A stretch of 64,000 bases of DNA. Origin: Siderastrea radians. Lineage: Eukaryota; Cnidaria; Anthozoa; Scleractinia; Rhizangiidae. Below, in pieces: positions 14,001-26,000 of the stretch. Location: the NCBI GenBank assembly GCA_964017195.1, contig OZ024887.1, positions 9,602,160-9,666,159 on the forward strand. Reading direction: 5' to 3'. Under the pieces are notes generated by a model. The model was not told the origin of the DNA and searched no databases. It saw only the letters and a list, made by a program, of their open reading frames with translations. The first letter of the stretch is position 1. Each line of letters opens with the position of its first letter. A program made the translations under genes and the position numbers.

Positions 14001-17000
14001 GAATTTATTCCTAAACCTAAGAGGTACCAGTTCTTTCCAATACATAGCTCCAGTCATTTTTTCCTGCCCATACCAAAACTCTGGATATGAACACACCACG
14101 AGTTTCAGCCTCTACACAGGTATCATAAGGACACCCACACATGCTGCATGGGCTTCTCGGCTTCAGTGCAATGTAGTTCCTTACCATTGTCGGTTTCTTC
14201 AGTTTCACTATCGGCTTCTTCGCTGTCACTGCCATCTTGTGAATCTTCCTGATCAGCGTTACCGGTTATAATCCCTTCCTTCAGTTCATTCTTCAGCCAC
14301 GTGGGAGCCTAACGAGGAAATAGACGTTTTTCAGTGAGTATTCTCCCATTAAACTGATAGGCTTGTGAAAAGTTTCTAGTAAAGGAACGTCTAACGCTCA
14401 TGTCTTCCGGGTCAACTCCACACGAGCCCTGGTGATCCAAAATTGGCGGCACGTTACTCCGAGTGCAGACTGGATACTAGTTCATTACAATCCACCCCAC
14501 TAACAGTTCGCTGATACTAATTCATTAACCTGGGAGGAACAAGTCGTCCATTTTCAACCAGGTTTCTTTTTTCCAAGTTTGGTAAAAAAATGTTTACAAA
14601 GTGGTAATCCTTTAAGACTTTCTTCGACTACAATTCATTAAGATTACCGACGGCCTTTCAGGAATAAATCGGCACAAGCAGACACCGTACCTCTCCTAAT
14701 GTAGTATCCAATTCTGAGGAGCTGGATCCCATCGACGAGTCCAGGCCGACTCCTCGAGTGCTTGCAAATGTACTGCAAACAACGTAATGAGTAACATTAG
14801 AAGACAGTAAAGAGAAGACAGTTACGTTAACTAAGCATCACAAGCTTTAATGAAAAATCAGAACATGAGAGATGAAATGTGGAATGCTTGGTTGTATGAC
14901 CGTAAGAGAAACTTGTAGCTGAGGTCGCATTTATGCACAAATTTTGCGTAGGTACGCTAAGAAATATGTCAATAGGACGCACAAAAGTAAAGCTTACTCT
15001 GTCCTCGGAACGAAAAGTTTTTACCTTTCAGTTCGACACCTAGTTATTAACTTAATATACGAAAACACATTTTATGAAGGAATTAACAACAAAAGACTTG
15101 TAACGATCTCACTTTAGATATGCTTGGATGATAAGTTATGGTCTCAAAGGCCAAAATACCCTGCTAGCAGAGTCTCCCATAAAGAAACCATAAAGAGAAA
15201 AATAACTCAGAGAGAAAAGCGAATAGCTAAATTACAGTTAAATGGCTTTTGGAATTTGAGTAGGATCCTAATAATTTATAAACTTGAGGGTCCTGGGACG
15301 CTGTTTTCAAAGGCTAGGACCCACAATGCCTGTGTCATTAACTGAATAAAACATCTTTCTCAAAAATTGAGAAGTTAACGAACAAAACCATTGAAAAGAA
15401 CTACTTTTTCTAGCAACCAGACAGCTGTAAAAAGATTCACGTACAATCATGTGAGCGCTTTAAACGTTACTGACATTTACCCATCTGATTAAAACTGGGA
15501 CTCACGTGCAAGTCATGTGACCTCTTTACAAATGACTGACACTTGTCCATCTGATCAAAAGATCCAAGTGCAAATCATGTGACTACACCCGTGACTGACA
15601 CTTACCCATCCGAGAGCATAGTCTGTTTAGACAACCTTCTTTGTGATCGTTTCTTGGACCGCCGTCTAACAGGAGCAGGTGCTGTGGTTTCCAATTGCAC
15701 GAACAAGTTGACACCGAAACCAATGACATCCAGCAGATAAACAGGAAATTCCTGGTCACGGTCCGCTCCGTACATGCTGTAGGTATCCCAGTGAAATAGG
15801 CGAATGGGTGACGGGACAGGTTCATTGTCGTTGATTCGTAAAAACCCTACATAAGTTTGATCGCTCATCTGGCCTCGGCGCGAACTCATTCTGATGTAGT
15901 TTACTGATGGGTCTTCTCTTGTTCCACAGTCGCTTCGTTCAGCATCAGAAAATACACTGAAATGTAAAATAAAGCGAGCTAGAAGTCAGCGAGTTTCAGT
16001 CACTCTACTTGCAAGTTATGTTATAGTTTTAATCCAAATGATTGACATTTCTTATTGAACCGCGTTCGGAAAACACTGTTGTCGTTTGGAGTGTCCGCAG
16101 GTGCACGTTTCTAGCAAAAAATAGGGTACCTAACTACTACCCGAGAAGGAAAAAGTGTTGCATACAAGCCCACTTGATCGATCATACTCCTTCTGCGCAC
16201 TCACCCATCCATGGCCTTGCTCATCAAACCATTACTACTGTCCATGAGGTCCGGTTGTGCCACGCCCTCTTGTACCCCATCCTTCCTCTTCTTGTAAGAT
16301 TGTGGCATTGAGAATCCCTCCTGCATTCCATCCTTCCGACCACGTTCAAGCCTCGAGGAGCTGGAGAGTTCTAGAACGCCCTCTCTGCGCTTCTTGGCAT
16401 CTTTTGGGAGAGACGTCTGACTTTCTGAGTTATGATCACTTTTACTCCTATAAATTAGTAGACAATTCTAAAATCTCTCCTTGCATTTCCAAAATCAATA
16501 TGCCACTACTCTTTCCTAACTTTGACTTGCCGATTCTGACGTAGTATGATGAAATTCAAGGTGTAAGGGTATGTGACAAAACAAGGTCTTACAGCCGGCA
16601 TACCGTTCCTTTAAACTTGCGAAATACACATCAGTTGCTTGCGACTTGTAAATTCTACGTTAACTTCATTCATTCTTCTAAAGGGTAGTTTGTAAACCCT
16701 CTTTGCCCGAGTAGTGAGAAGCATCAAATTTCTCCTTCCAATATCACTTCTTAATCATACATGTAGGTTACGAGAATAAAAGAAATGATCGCAAAAACTA
16801 GAAAAGTCTTGATGTTAAGTAAATTCTTCCAAGTAGTACCATAAGGAATATAAGGACAACAGAAAGGAGAATGTGTATGCCACTATTGGGTACTTACCCA
16901 GGAGACAACTCAACACTGTCACCACTGCCGATACTCATGCTCCCACTGGGATTTCTCTTGTGCTTCTTGCTATAGCTTCCTTCATTATCAGTCTTGTCTC

Positions 17001-20000
17001 CACTCTCGCTCTGGGTTCGCCGACTTTCCTTGGGTCGTGTTCCCCAGAAGAACAGGTCATTCTCATTTGTTCCGACCACAGTAAAACCATCGCCGCAGAA
17101 AATCATCTATAGAAAGGAACAGCTAATTTAGTCAGCTCTTTTCCACAGTATCGAATCTGGAGTGCAACGCTATTGTACCTTGAGAGACAAATTGCATCAC
17201 ACAAGTGAAATCCTGCTGCTACATTCTTGCAATGCAGCAAAAAGTAGATTTTTCTCTGTCCCTACAACTCATATTAAAAATTCTCAGTGCGAATCAAGTT
17301 CCACGGTGTTACACGTGCAATTTTCTCGTCAACTTGTCTCTCTGTTGAACTGCACTGCAAGTTGTGACAAAAAAATTGCCCAGTGAAGCAAGACCTTATA
17401 TATTCAGATATCTAATATATCCTGGAAGACATACCCTGCGTCGCAACATTCTACACCGCCGTTACATCTAGGTTTTGAGTCACACGTCCGCCTGCACCGC
17501 AGGCTAGGAAGACACAGACAACATTCTTCAACCTGTTAATATTTCTGCTCTGGCTGCTTCTCGGGAAAAAACTTTGCAACGCCCGCTTTATGCAACCAAG
17601 TGTATGATAATTACGTCTGAGGTTTCTTATATCGTGGGTGCCGTTGCCTGTGACACAGTTTATCATAATGTACCAAGAACATATCATCAACACCGACTTC
17701 AACAATCGTATCTTACCGTTGTTGTCTTGTCCTCTAATGCTTTGACGATAGCAGGCACCTCACGCGGTTTACAGTTGCCGCATGCCAGCTGTCCTTGTTG
17801 GTTATCACCGAATGTGTACACCAGGCCTGGTTCCACAAGTGCAGCGCTGTGAGTTGGACCCAAGGACACATCTAGTACACGGTGCTTGGACAACACTTTA
17901 ACAGCTGTTGGTACGTTCTTACCATCCACCTGAACCTAGAGAATGAAGAAAACAAAATATTTAGATCATCCTGTTTCAGGCGATTCTATGCAACATCTTC
18001 AATTCCTTTTACATGTAGGGCGTTAAAGTGAACTACACATGTTTCTGCACATACATTTTGATGCGATTTAATTTTCTTGACTGTGCAAAGACTTCTACCA
18101 TTTGCACAAACTTATTCAAAGTATAAGTTTCAAAAAGACGTCTAGAAAGAAAACTTCAATTTTACATTCAGTAATGTATAATACCTTATTCAACAGGTTC
18201 TTCATTTGCATCAGAAATCCCTGGCGGTTATTAAGTCCAAGCTTGTTGTTTGTGTTACTGCTCAAGGAGAAAACAATCAGTCAATTAGCAGAATGAACTA
18301 AGAAAGTGAAAATACATGAATAAAGTAATGGTTGAAAAATGGAAGAGATACACGAGATGGTCTAAGGAACTTGCAGCAGTTGCAGGGAATGCCTGAGGAA
18401 AATAAAGGATTCAATGGGACTTGAACTTGAATCCCCACCCCCCTCCCCCACAATTCTTTTCTTCTAAATTGGCCAGTTGACATGAAAGCTGTGAAAAAAG
18501 TTCTCAAAAAGGCGTCAAAATATGTCAAAAATTAACCGAAAACTGTTCAAGTATCAGTGTGGTATGGCACACAACACCGTGACAGCTACAGAAACTGAAA
18601 CGGCAATTGAAGGGCTGAGAGCATAACCATCTTACGTCGAATTTGAGGCGATTTTATTTTTTTGGTCCCATTTGTTTTAATTATGTTTTGGATGGGACCT
18701 TCAGTTCACTCAAAGAAAACTGCCCAAAGTTTTTCCCTCTGATTTACGCATCTTTAAATGCAGTTAAATGCAATTTAACGGAGTTAACAACAAAGAGCGC
18801 CAGTGTTGTTTGGAGTCAGCGGCGTTCCATACATGGGCATGCGCCAGATCCCATGTGCTCTTCGACTGAAGTGTGCCGTAGCGTTCTCGGGCATTAGCGT
18901 GTTTATTAGCGTGGCAGTTCATGGGACCTCGTCTTCAAGGCTTTCCCTTTGTCCTTATCCTGAGTAGCGTGTGCATCATTTGTTTTTCGTTCGTCGTTTC
19001 GAATCTTACGGTTGTTTCTTTCGTTTGTATGGCACATCGTACCAGGCGTGGAACAAACAACAGTGCGGCCGCCATGTTGGATTCAAATCAGCCTTCTTCC
19101 TCAGCCGATCCTCCCTCTTCAGCCGCAAGTCCTCCCATTAATTCGAATCCGGTGACCACTCCGCCCTCCGTCATCCTCTCTCAACAAGACCTCAGTCGAG
19201 CGTTTTCTCAAGCCTTGGGGGATACGTTACCTCGTATTTTGGCGGCTTTACAAAGTCACTCATCGAGTTCTTCGGCGGCGGGATACGCGGCATCGGACAC
19301 AACGTCGTCGGGCACAACGTCATCCGGTTCTGCTGTTATTAACCAACCACTGCCTTCTTCCGCGGGCCAGTCCTCAGGTAATTTGGTCGTTCCTCCATTT
19401 ATCTCCACTTATTGCACGTTAGGCAATTCTTCGTTATCTTCGCAATCCGTGTTTGGTTCCCGTGGTGCCGCGAATGGATTGCCATCTTCGAGCCAGTCTT
19501 TTACGCCATTGTTCTCCTTTGGTCCTAATTCCACAAGTGCATCTACCTCAACGTCCCTGAATAGGCCGTTTGTTGTTGGCCCCGGTTACTCCCCTATCCC
19601 TGAGAAGTTGGTGACAAAAATTAGGTCGGGCCAATTTGTTGATCTTGCTGACCTGCTAGCCGAGAACTTAAAAGCCCAGGAGACAGAGCCCCAAACGTAC
19701 TTTGATGGCAAACTTCTTGTGAGTTCTTCCAAGAAAAGGGTGCACGAGATCACTGGTATCATGACATGGGTTGAGGCATTCACCGTGTACTCGTGGATCT
19801 TCTGCTGTGCTCATCCTTCCAGATGGCAGGACATGACACAATACAAGCTGCTAATTCTTAAGACATCACGCTAGTTCCCTGGGAAGGCTTGGCTCCATTA
19901 CGATATTGCATTCCGCAAGGACGCAGCTGCAGCAGGTTTGGTGGACTGGTCTCGCATGAACCATGATTTGTACAACTTCCATACTCTTGCATCACCCCAT

Positions 20001-23000
20001 CCTCAGTCAAGCCAGCAGCCATCCACTTCATCCCCAGCTTCAGCGTCGATTGCCAGTTCATCCACCTTTTGCCGTTCTTGGAATGATGGCGCCTGTCGCT
20101 GGACCTTTGGTCAATGCCGGTACCGCCATCGCTGTGAGAAATGTGAAGGTGATCATCCACGCGTCAACTGTCCCTTTCGGGCCTCAACCTCTTCCTATCG
20201 GCGCTCCCAGTCAACTCCCCCATCCCAAAGCAAACGTCAGCGGCGTTGAAAGGTGATCCAAACCATTTGTAAATAGTGTACATTCTTCACGTTCAGTTTC
20301 CTCTTCAAGTTGTTTGGTTCCCGTTCGTGTTAATGTTGTTGTTCCTACACCACAAGATGTTCTTGGTAGTAGCATGCCCTCCGCAATGGCACCCCATCCT
20401 TTGCCCTCTTGTTCGTTGTCCATTTTGGGCACTTCGCAGCAAGACCTGGTCCCCCCATCCAGAGTAACCCCCATAGATGCCGAAAAACTTCAGCATGAAC
20501 TGGGTTCTTACCCCGACCAAACGCAAGTGGATTATGTGATTTCAGGTCTCACAAATGGTTTTCATCTTGGTTTTGATCCTCTGGCTGTATCTTTAAAATC
20601 GGAAAATAAAAATATGCCTTCAGCATCCCTTCAGCCTTCAGTCATCGACCAGTATCTCCTCACGGAACTCCCTTCGCTATAGCACCTATCCCAAACCTCT
20701 ATGTGAGTCGCTTTGGCATTATCCCAAAGAAGTACCAGCCTGGAAAATGGCGGCTTATCTTGGATTTGTCTAGTCCTTTAGGCCATAGTGTCAATGACGG
20801 CATTCCAAAAGAACCCTTTTCAGTGCAGTACATGAAGGTTGATGATGTCATCGATGGGATCATGCTTCACGGTAGAGGATCACTGATGGCAAAGTTTGAT
20901 GTGGAAAGTGCTTATCGTAATGTCCCCGTCCATTCTGATGATCGTTACTTGCTTGGAATGAAGTGGCGCGGAAAATATTTTATTGATATGGCGCTTCCAT
21001 TTGGACTACGCTCGGCTCCATTCATCTTCTCCTCCATTGCAGATATGCTTGAGTGGATCCTCAAACACAATTATAATGTGAATTTCCTATTACACTACCT
21101 GGATGACTTCCATACGTTGGGCCCTCCTAACTCACCCGTCTGCCAGAACAATATTGCTACTTGTGTTAAGCTGTTTAAAGAGTGGGGTATTCCTCTTCAC
21201 CCGAACAAACTGGAGGGGCCATGCACTTGTTTAACTGTGCTCGGTATTGAGCTCGATTCTCTTTCACTTCAGGCCCGTCTGCCACGTGATAAGTTTGATC
21301 GTATTGCTGCTCTTCTTGAATCCTGGTCCATCAAACGTCATTGCACAAGGAAGGAGCTGGAATCTCTCATTGGCAATCTCCAACATGCATGTAAAGTAGT
21401 TCCTCAGGGGCGTACCTTCTTGCGACGTATGATTAATTTGTTGTCAGCCTTTCGACGTGATGACCACCCGATTAGGATCAACCAAGACTTTCGCTTAGAC
21501 CTTCGCTGGTGGCGAGAATTTTTCCATTCTTGGGATGGTCTCAGTTTCCTGCTCTCCCCACAGTGGGCGTCCCTACCTGATTTTTACGTTTCCTCAGATG
21601 CTGCGGGTGCTCGGGGTTATGGTGCAATCTTTGATCATGAATGGTTTGTGGGTGAATGGTCAGCTGTTCAGCATCCCTTGTCAATTGCCTACAAAGAGTT
21701 GTTTCCCGTCGTTATCGCTGCTTCCTTATGGGGCCACCGATGGGCTTCAAAACGAGTTGAGTTCTGCTCAGACAACATGGTGGTTGTTAATGTTTTGCGT
21801 TCCGGCACCACGAAGGATCCAAACATGATGGTTCTTCTCCGTCACTTGTCACTTGTGGCAGCCCGACATTCCTTTGCCTTTACTGCTTCTCATACACCGG
21901 GTAAAGACAACTCCATTGCTGATGCCTTATCTCGTTTTGATTTTCAGCGTTTCCATCATCTTGCTCCTCACGCAGCTCCTGGGGCAACTCCAATTCCGTC
22001 AACGCTGCTGGCTCAGCTGCCCGTAATTTAACAGATAAATGCCAGTTCTACTTGACCAATGGCCTTGCACCTTCTACTCGCCAAGTTTATGCTTCTGCTC
22101 AACGTCAATTTTTAGAATTTTGTAGTCAGGATACTCCCATCGAGCCAAGTCAGCCCCTTTTACCAGCCAGTGAACAAACTCTCATGCGTTTTTGTACCCA
22201 TTTGGCTGATCGTCTTCACCATTCTTCCATTAAAGTATATTTGTCTGCAGTCCGTTCTTTACATATTGACTATGGCTTTGCGGACCCAATTGTCAATCGT
22301 CTTCAACTTCAGCGTCTCTTAAGGGGGATCAAACGACACCAGGGCTCAAATCTCCCTCAGCGCCAGCCAGTGACAGCTGACCTTATGTCTGTCTTGCACA
22401 AGTCTTTAGACTTTACTATCCCTGACAATGTCATGCTATGGGCAGCCTGCTGTCTCGGCTTCTTTGGGTTTCTTAGAGCTGGCGAATTTACAACGAATGG
22501 TACCTTTGATCCAACTGTGCATTTGACCGCAGCAGATCTTCAAGTAGACTCCTCCACAAATCCCCAAAGCTTCAGAGTGTTAATCAAGTGCTCAAAGACT
22601 GACCCTTTCAGGCAGGGTTGTTTCATCTATCTTGGCCGTGGTTCCTTGCCTCTTTGTCCTGTGACTGCATTAACAAACTACCTTCATCTTCGTGGGCCGG
22701 GCTCCGGACCTCTCTTTACGTACCAGGATGGCTCCCCTCTTTCTAGATCGCAGCTTTCCTCGTTTCTTCAAACCACTCTACAGGCAGCAGGTATTCCTGG
22801 AAAGTTTTCAGGGCATAGTTTTAGGATTGGAGCTGCAACAACTGCTGCTCAGAGAGGTGTTCCTGACCATCTCATTAAGACGATGGGTCGCTGGTCGAGC
22901 GATGCTTACTTGTTATATGTGCGCACACCTGTGGAAACCATCCTTTCAGTAGCTGAAAGACTTGCCTAACAGGTATGGTATTTCATTTGTCACTTATTTG

Positions 23001-26000
23001 CCTGTTAATGGGTGCCTCCGGATTTGGGCGTTTTCTCGGGGCTCTGGCTTCCCCATCCATGAGCCCCTCTCTTCTCCGAGCTTGCTAGCGCGCTGCTCGG
23101 AGGTCCTCCGGCTTGGCGTGGGGGCTCATGGCTGGCTTGCCAGGATTTGCCAGCCATGGGAGCAGTCTCCATCTAGGAGCTGGCTGCCAATAGTGGAAGC
23201 TCCTGGATATTGCAGGCACCCAACCTCCATTTTGTGATGCAGTTGTTAAATGCAGTTAAATGCAATTTAACGGAGTTAACAACAAAGAGCGCCAGTGTTG
23301 TTTGGAGTCAGCGGCGTTCCATACATGGGCATGCGCCAGATCCCATGTGCTCTTCGACTGAAGTGTGCCGTAGCGTTCTCGGGCATTAGCGTGTTTATTA
23401 GCGTGGCAGTTCATGGGACCTCGTCTTCAAGGCTTTCCCCCCCCCCCCCATTTCCCTCCCTCTTTCCACTGTTTACGCAGTGTGACGGGTGCCTGCCCTC
23501 CCTACTGCGTGGGGGCTCATGGCTGGCTTGCCAGGATTTGCCAGCCATGGGAGCAGTCTCCATCTAGGAGCTGGCTGCCAATAGTGGAAGCTCCTGGATA
23601 TTGCAGGCACCCAACCTCCATTTTGTGATGCAGTTGTTAACACGGGGAACTCTGGGAATGCGTGACGGATGTGTGCCCATCTGCTGCTCCAATCGCACTC
23701 ACTCTACTAGGCGCAAATCAGAGGAAAACAACTTAAGGCAGTTTTCTTTGAATGAACTGAAGGCCTCATGCAAAAATTGAAGCAGTTGAGAGCCACGCTC
23801 TCAGTCCTTCAATTGGTTAAATGAAACGCTAAGTGTCAAGAGATTGTAACTCCAACAGAATGCATACCTTCCACAAGCCAAAAGTGCCCCAGTATCCGTC
23901 AGGAACATGGTGCCATCATAACCACACTTCACGTGTTTGATGGATACGGTTTCATCTATAGTAGTCACCTCTGTGGGTAGACACCTGTTAAGGTAACGTC
24001 AGTGATCAGCATTAGCTAAAATTCTTTATTTCTTAGCCCTCTCTCCCAAGAGCCTTTGGCCCTCTGGCTGTTGACTCAGCCTACAACAGCATCTAGCTTT
24101 TGTCTCTCTTTCGTCTCTGGCACCAAGAGGAGAGAGATAGGTGAAACAAGAGCCAAAAACTTGAATGCTGTCACTGACTAATTTTAATTACTTTCCAATA
24201 AAAATCAGTAATTTGCATGTACACTGTACTCAAGTAAAACTCATTTGTATTGTTAAATTTCTCGGAACATCTTTTTCCAACCACCACAAATTATTCCAGC
24301 CTCTAAATCGATTTGCTCTCAGTTGACCTGGAGTCTTAGACTAAAGACTGGAGGAGAGCAGACTCCGTATTTCACTACATGTATGATCCCTGTTCTCCAA
24401 AAGCGAATACAAAAGACACCTCTGTACAGGAGGTAAGCCTTTAACCCTTTAAGGCCCAGGGGTGAAAAGCACCTAGTTTCTCCTTACAGTATTGCCACTT
24501 GAACAAGCATACAGGTCATGAGAATAACGGAAATGATTTTTAATCAAATTCTCCCAACTAGTAACATATGAAGTATAAAGAGAATAGTGAGGAGAATATG
24601 GATGTTAATATTGGGAATCAAAGGGTTAACTGGCTGTGGTTACTTACTGGTTATCTTCATCCCCTAACCCCAATCTGCCATCATCTCCACATCCCCATGA
24701 GAACACCAGACCATCGCTAGTAACAACAGCTACATGGGCGGGGCCACAGCTGACAGATGTGACGTCAAAACTCAACAGTGCTTCAATCAACTTTGGCTTT
24801 GATGAGTTGGACCAGTCTCCGTGCCCCAGACATCCTTGTTCACCAAGGCCACAAGTCATCACAATGCCGTTGTCTGTGACAAATACTGTGAAGTTACCAC
24901 CACAGCACACTCTGTCGAAAAAAGAAAACTTTTAAGGCCAGTTTAAGTTGGTTCTTAACCATTTTCAGTTTAGGTTGAGGTCACGCAAGCAATCATTGAA
25001 AGAAAATGAAATTTGTTTTTCAGATATAATAGTCCAAACAATTATTTATTTATTTTTCTCTATAACCATGGATGGCTCCAGGCATTTTCAATAGGAGGGT
25101 ACAAATGGCAACTCTTACTTGACATTTCAAAAGCCAAAGAATGATGGCTCAGCTTAACCCTTTAACTCTTTTCCGTCAAGAGTTGTATTTTCCCGATGTT
25201 GAAGTCGGGAACCATTGAGCCACTTGTGCCGTCATCATTTTTGACGTCACCAGATTGTTTTGATAAGCCGCTAACACAGCAAGGACAGATCCATCCATAC
25301 GTGTGTCCATTTTGAACATGGACCAAATTCTGGCAGAGCTATACCATAAAAAACGTGTCCAATTTTGGCTGCAAAGTTGGTAGTAAAATAGGCCAAGTCA
25401 CCTAGTTGTTCAATGTTCCATTTCCAGGGTTTTAGAAGGGCTGAGGCCAAAACTTTTCCAGTGGATGGAAAGGTGGTAAAGGGTAGAAGATAAAAAGAAA
25501 AGAAAGGGAGAGAAAAAGGAAAGCAAAAGAAGCGAGAAAAAAAATTAGAAATGAATCAGCAAAAAAAAAAAAAAAACAAGTCCAAATTTTGGCTTATGCG
25601 CAGGCGTGAAAGCAAAATAATGTACAATTTACAACAGAAGCTGGCTCAAAATTTAGCTAAAATGTAAGAAAACGCTTTTGTAGCAAAGTTTAGTGGCATT
25701 TGGCAACATAGCACTTCAAAAACCGCTTTAACTGTAAAAAATGCGTTTTTCTAAGAAAAAAAACGCTGACGGGAAAGGGTTAAACCCCAGTGTCAGCATA
25801 TCATTTCTCCTTACTGGTTGTTATACATTTGTTGTAGTGCTAGTTGGCTGTAGTGCTAGTTGGGAGAAGTTATTCAAATATCAAAAGAGTTCACCCCTGG
25901 TGATCATTTCCTTAATTCTTGACACCTGTGCATATTGCAAGGAGAAATTTGATGTTGATCACTATTGGGGCTAAAAGGGTTAAGCAAACTTAAAACAAAT

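Larger units (their letters stand above)
18756..23640 (+). mobile_element. Ngaro-like tyrosine-recombinase (DIRS-order) retrotransposon
   Basis: The element has the split direct repeats that define Ngaro-type elements: A1 at 18756-18947, then the coding region, then B1 (23116-23249), A2 (about 23250-23439) and B2 (23507-23640). A1 and A2 look identical over about 190 bp, as do B1 and B2 over about 134 bp, so insertion was recent. It encodes a gag-like protein, an RT/RNase H and a tyrosine recombinase; no methyltransferase domain was seen, which favours Ngaro over DIRS1. Two lesions (a stop in gag and a frame break in RT) mean this copy is probably not autonomous. It lies in a NEK intron, antisense to that gene. 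Confidence 0.9.
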
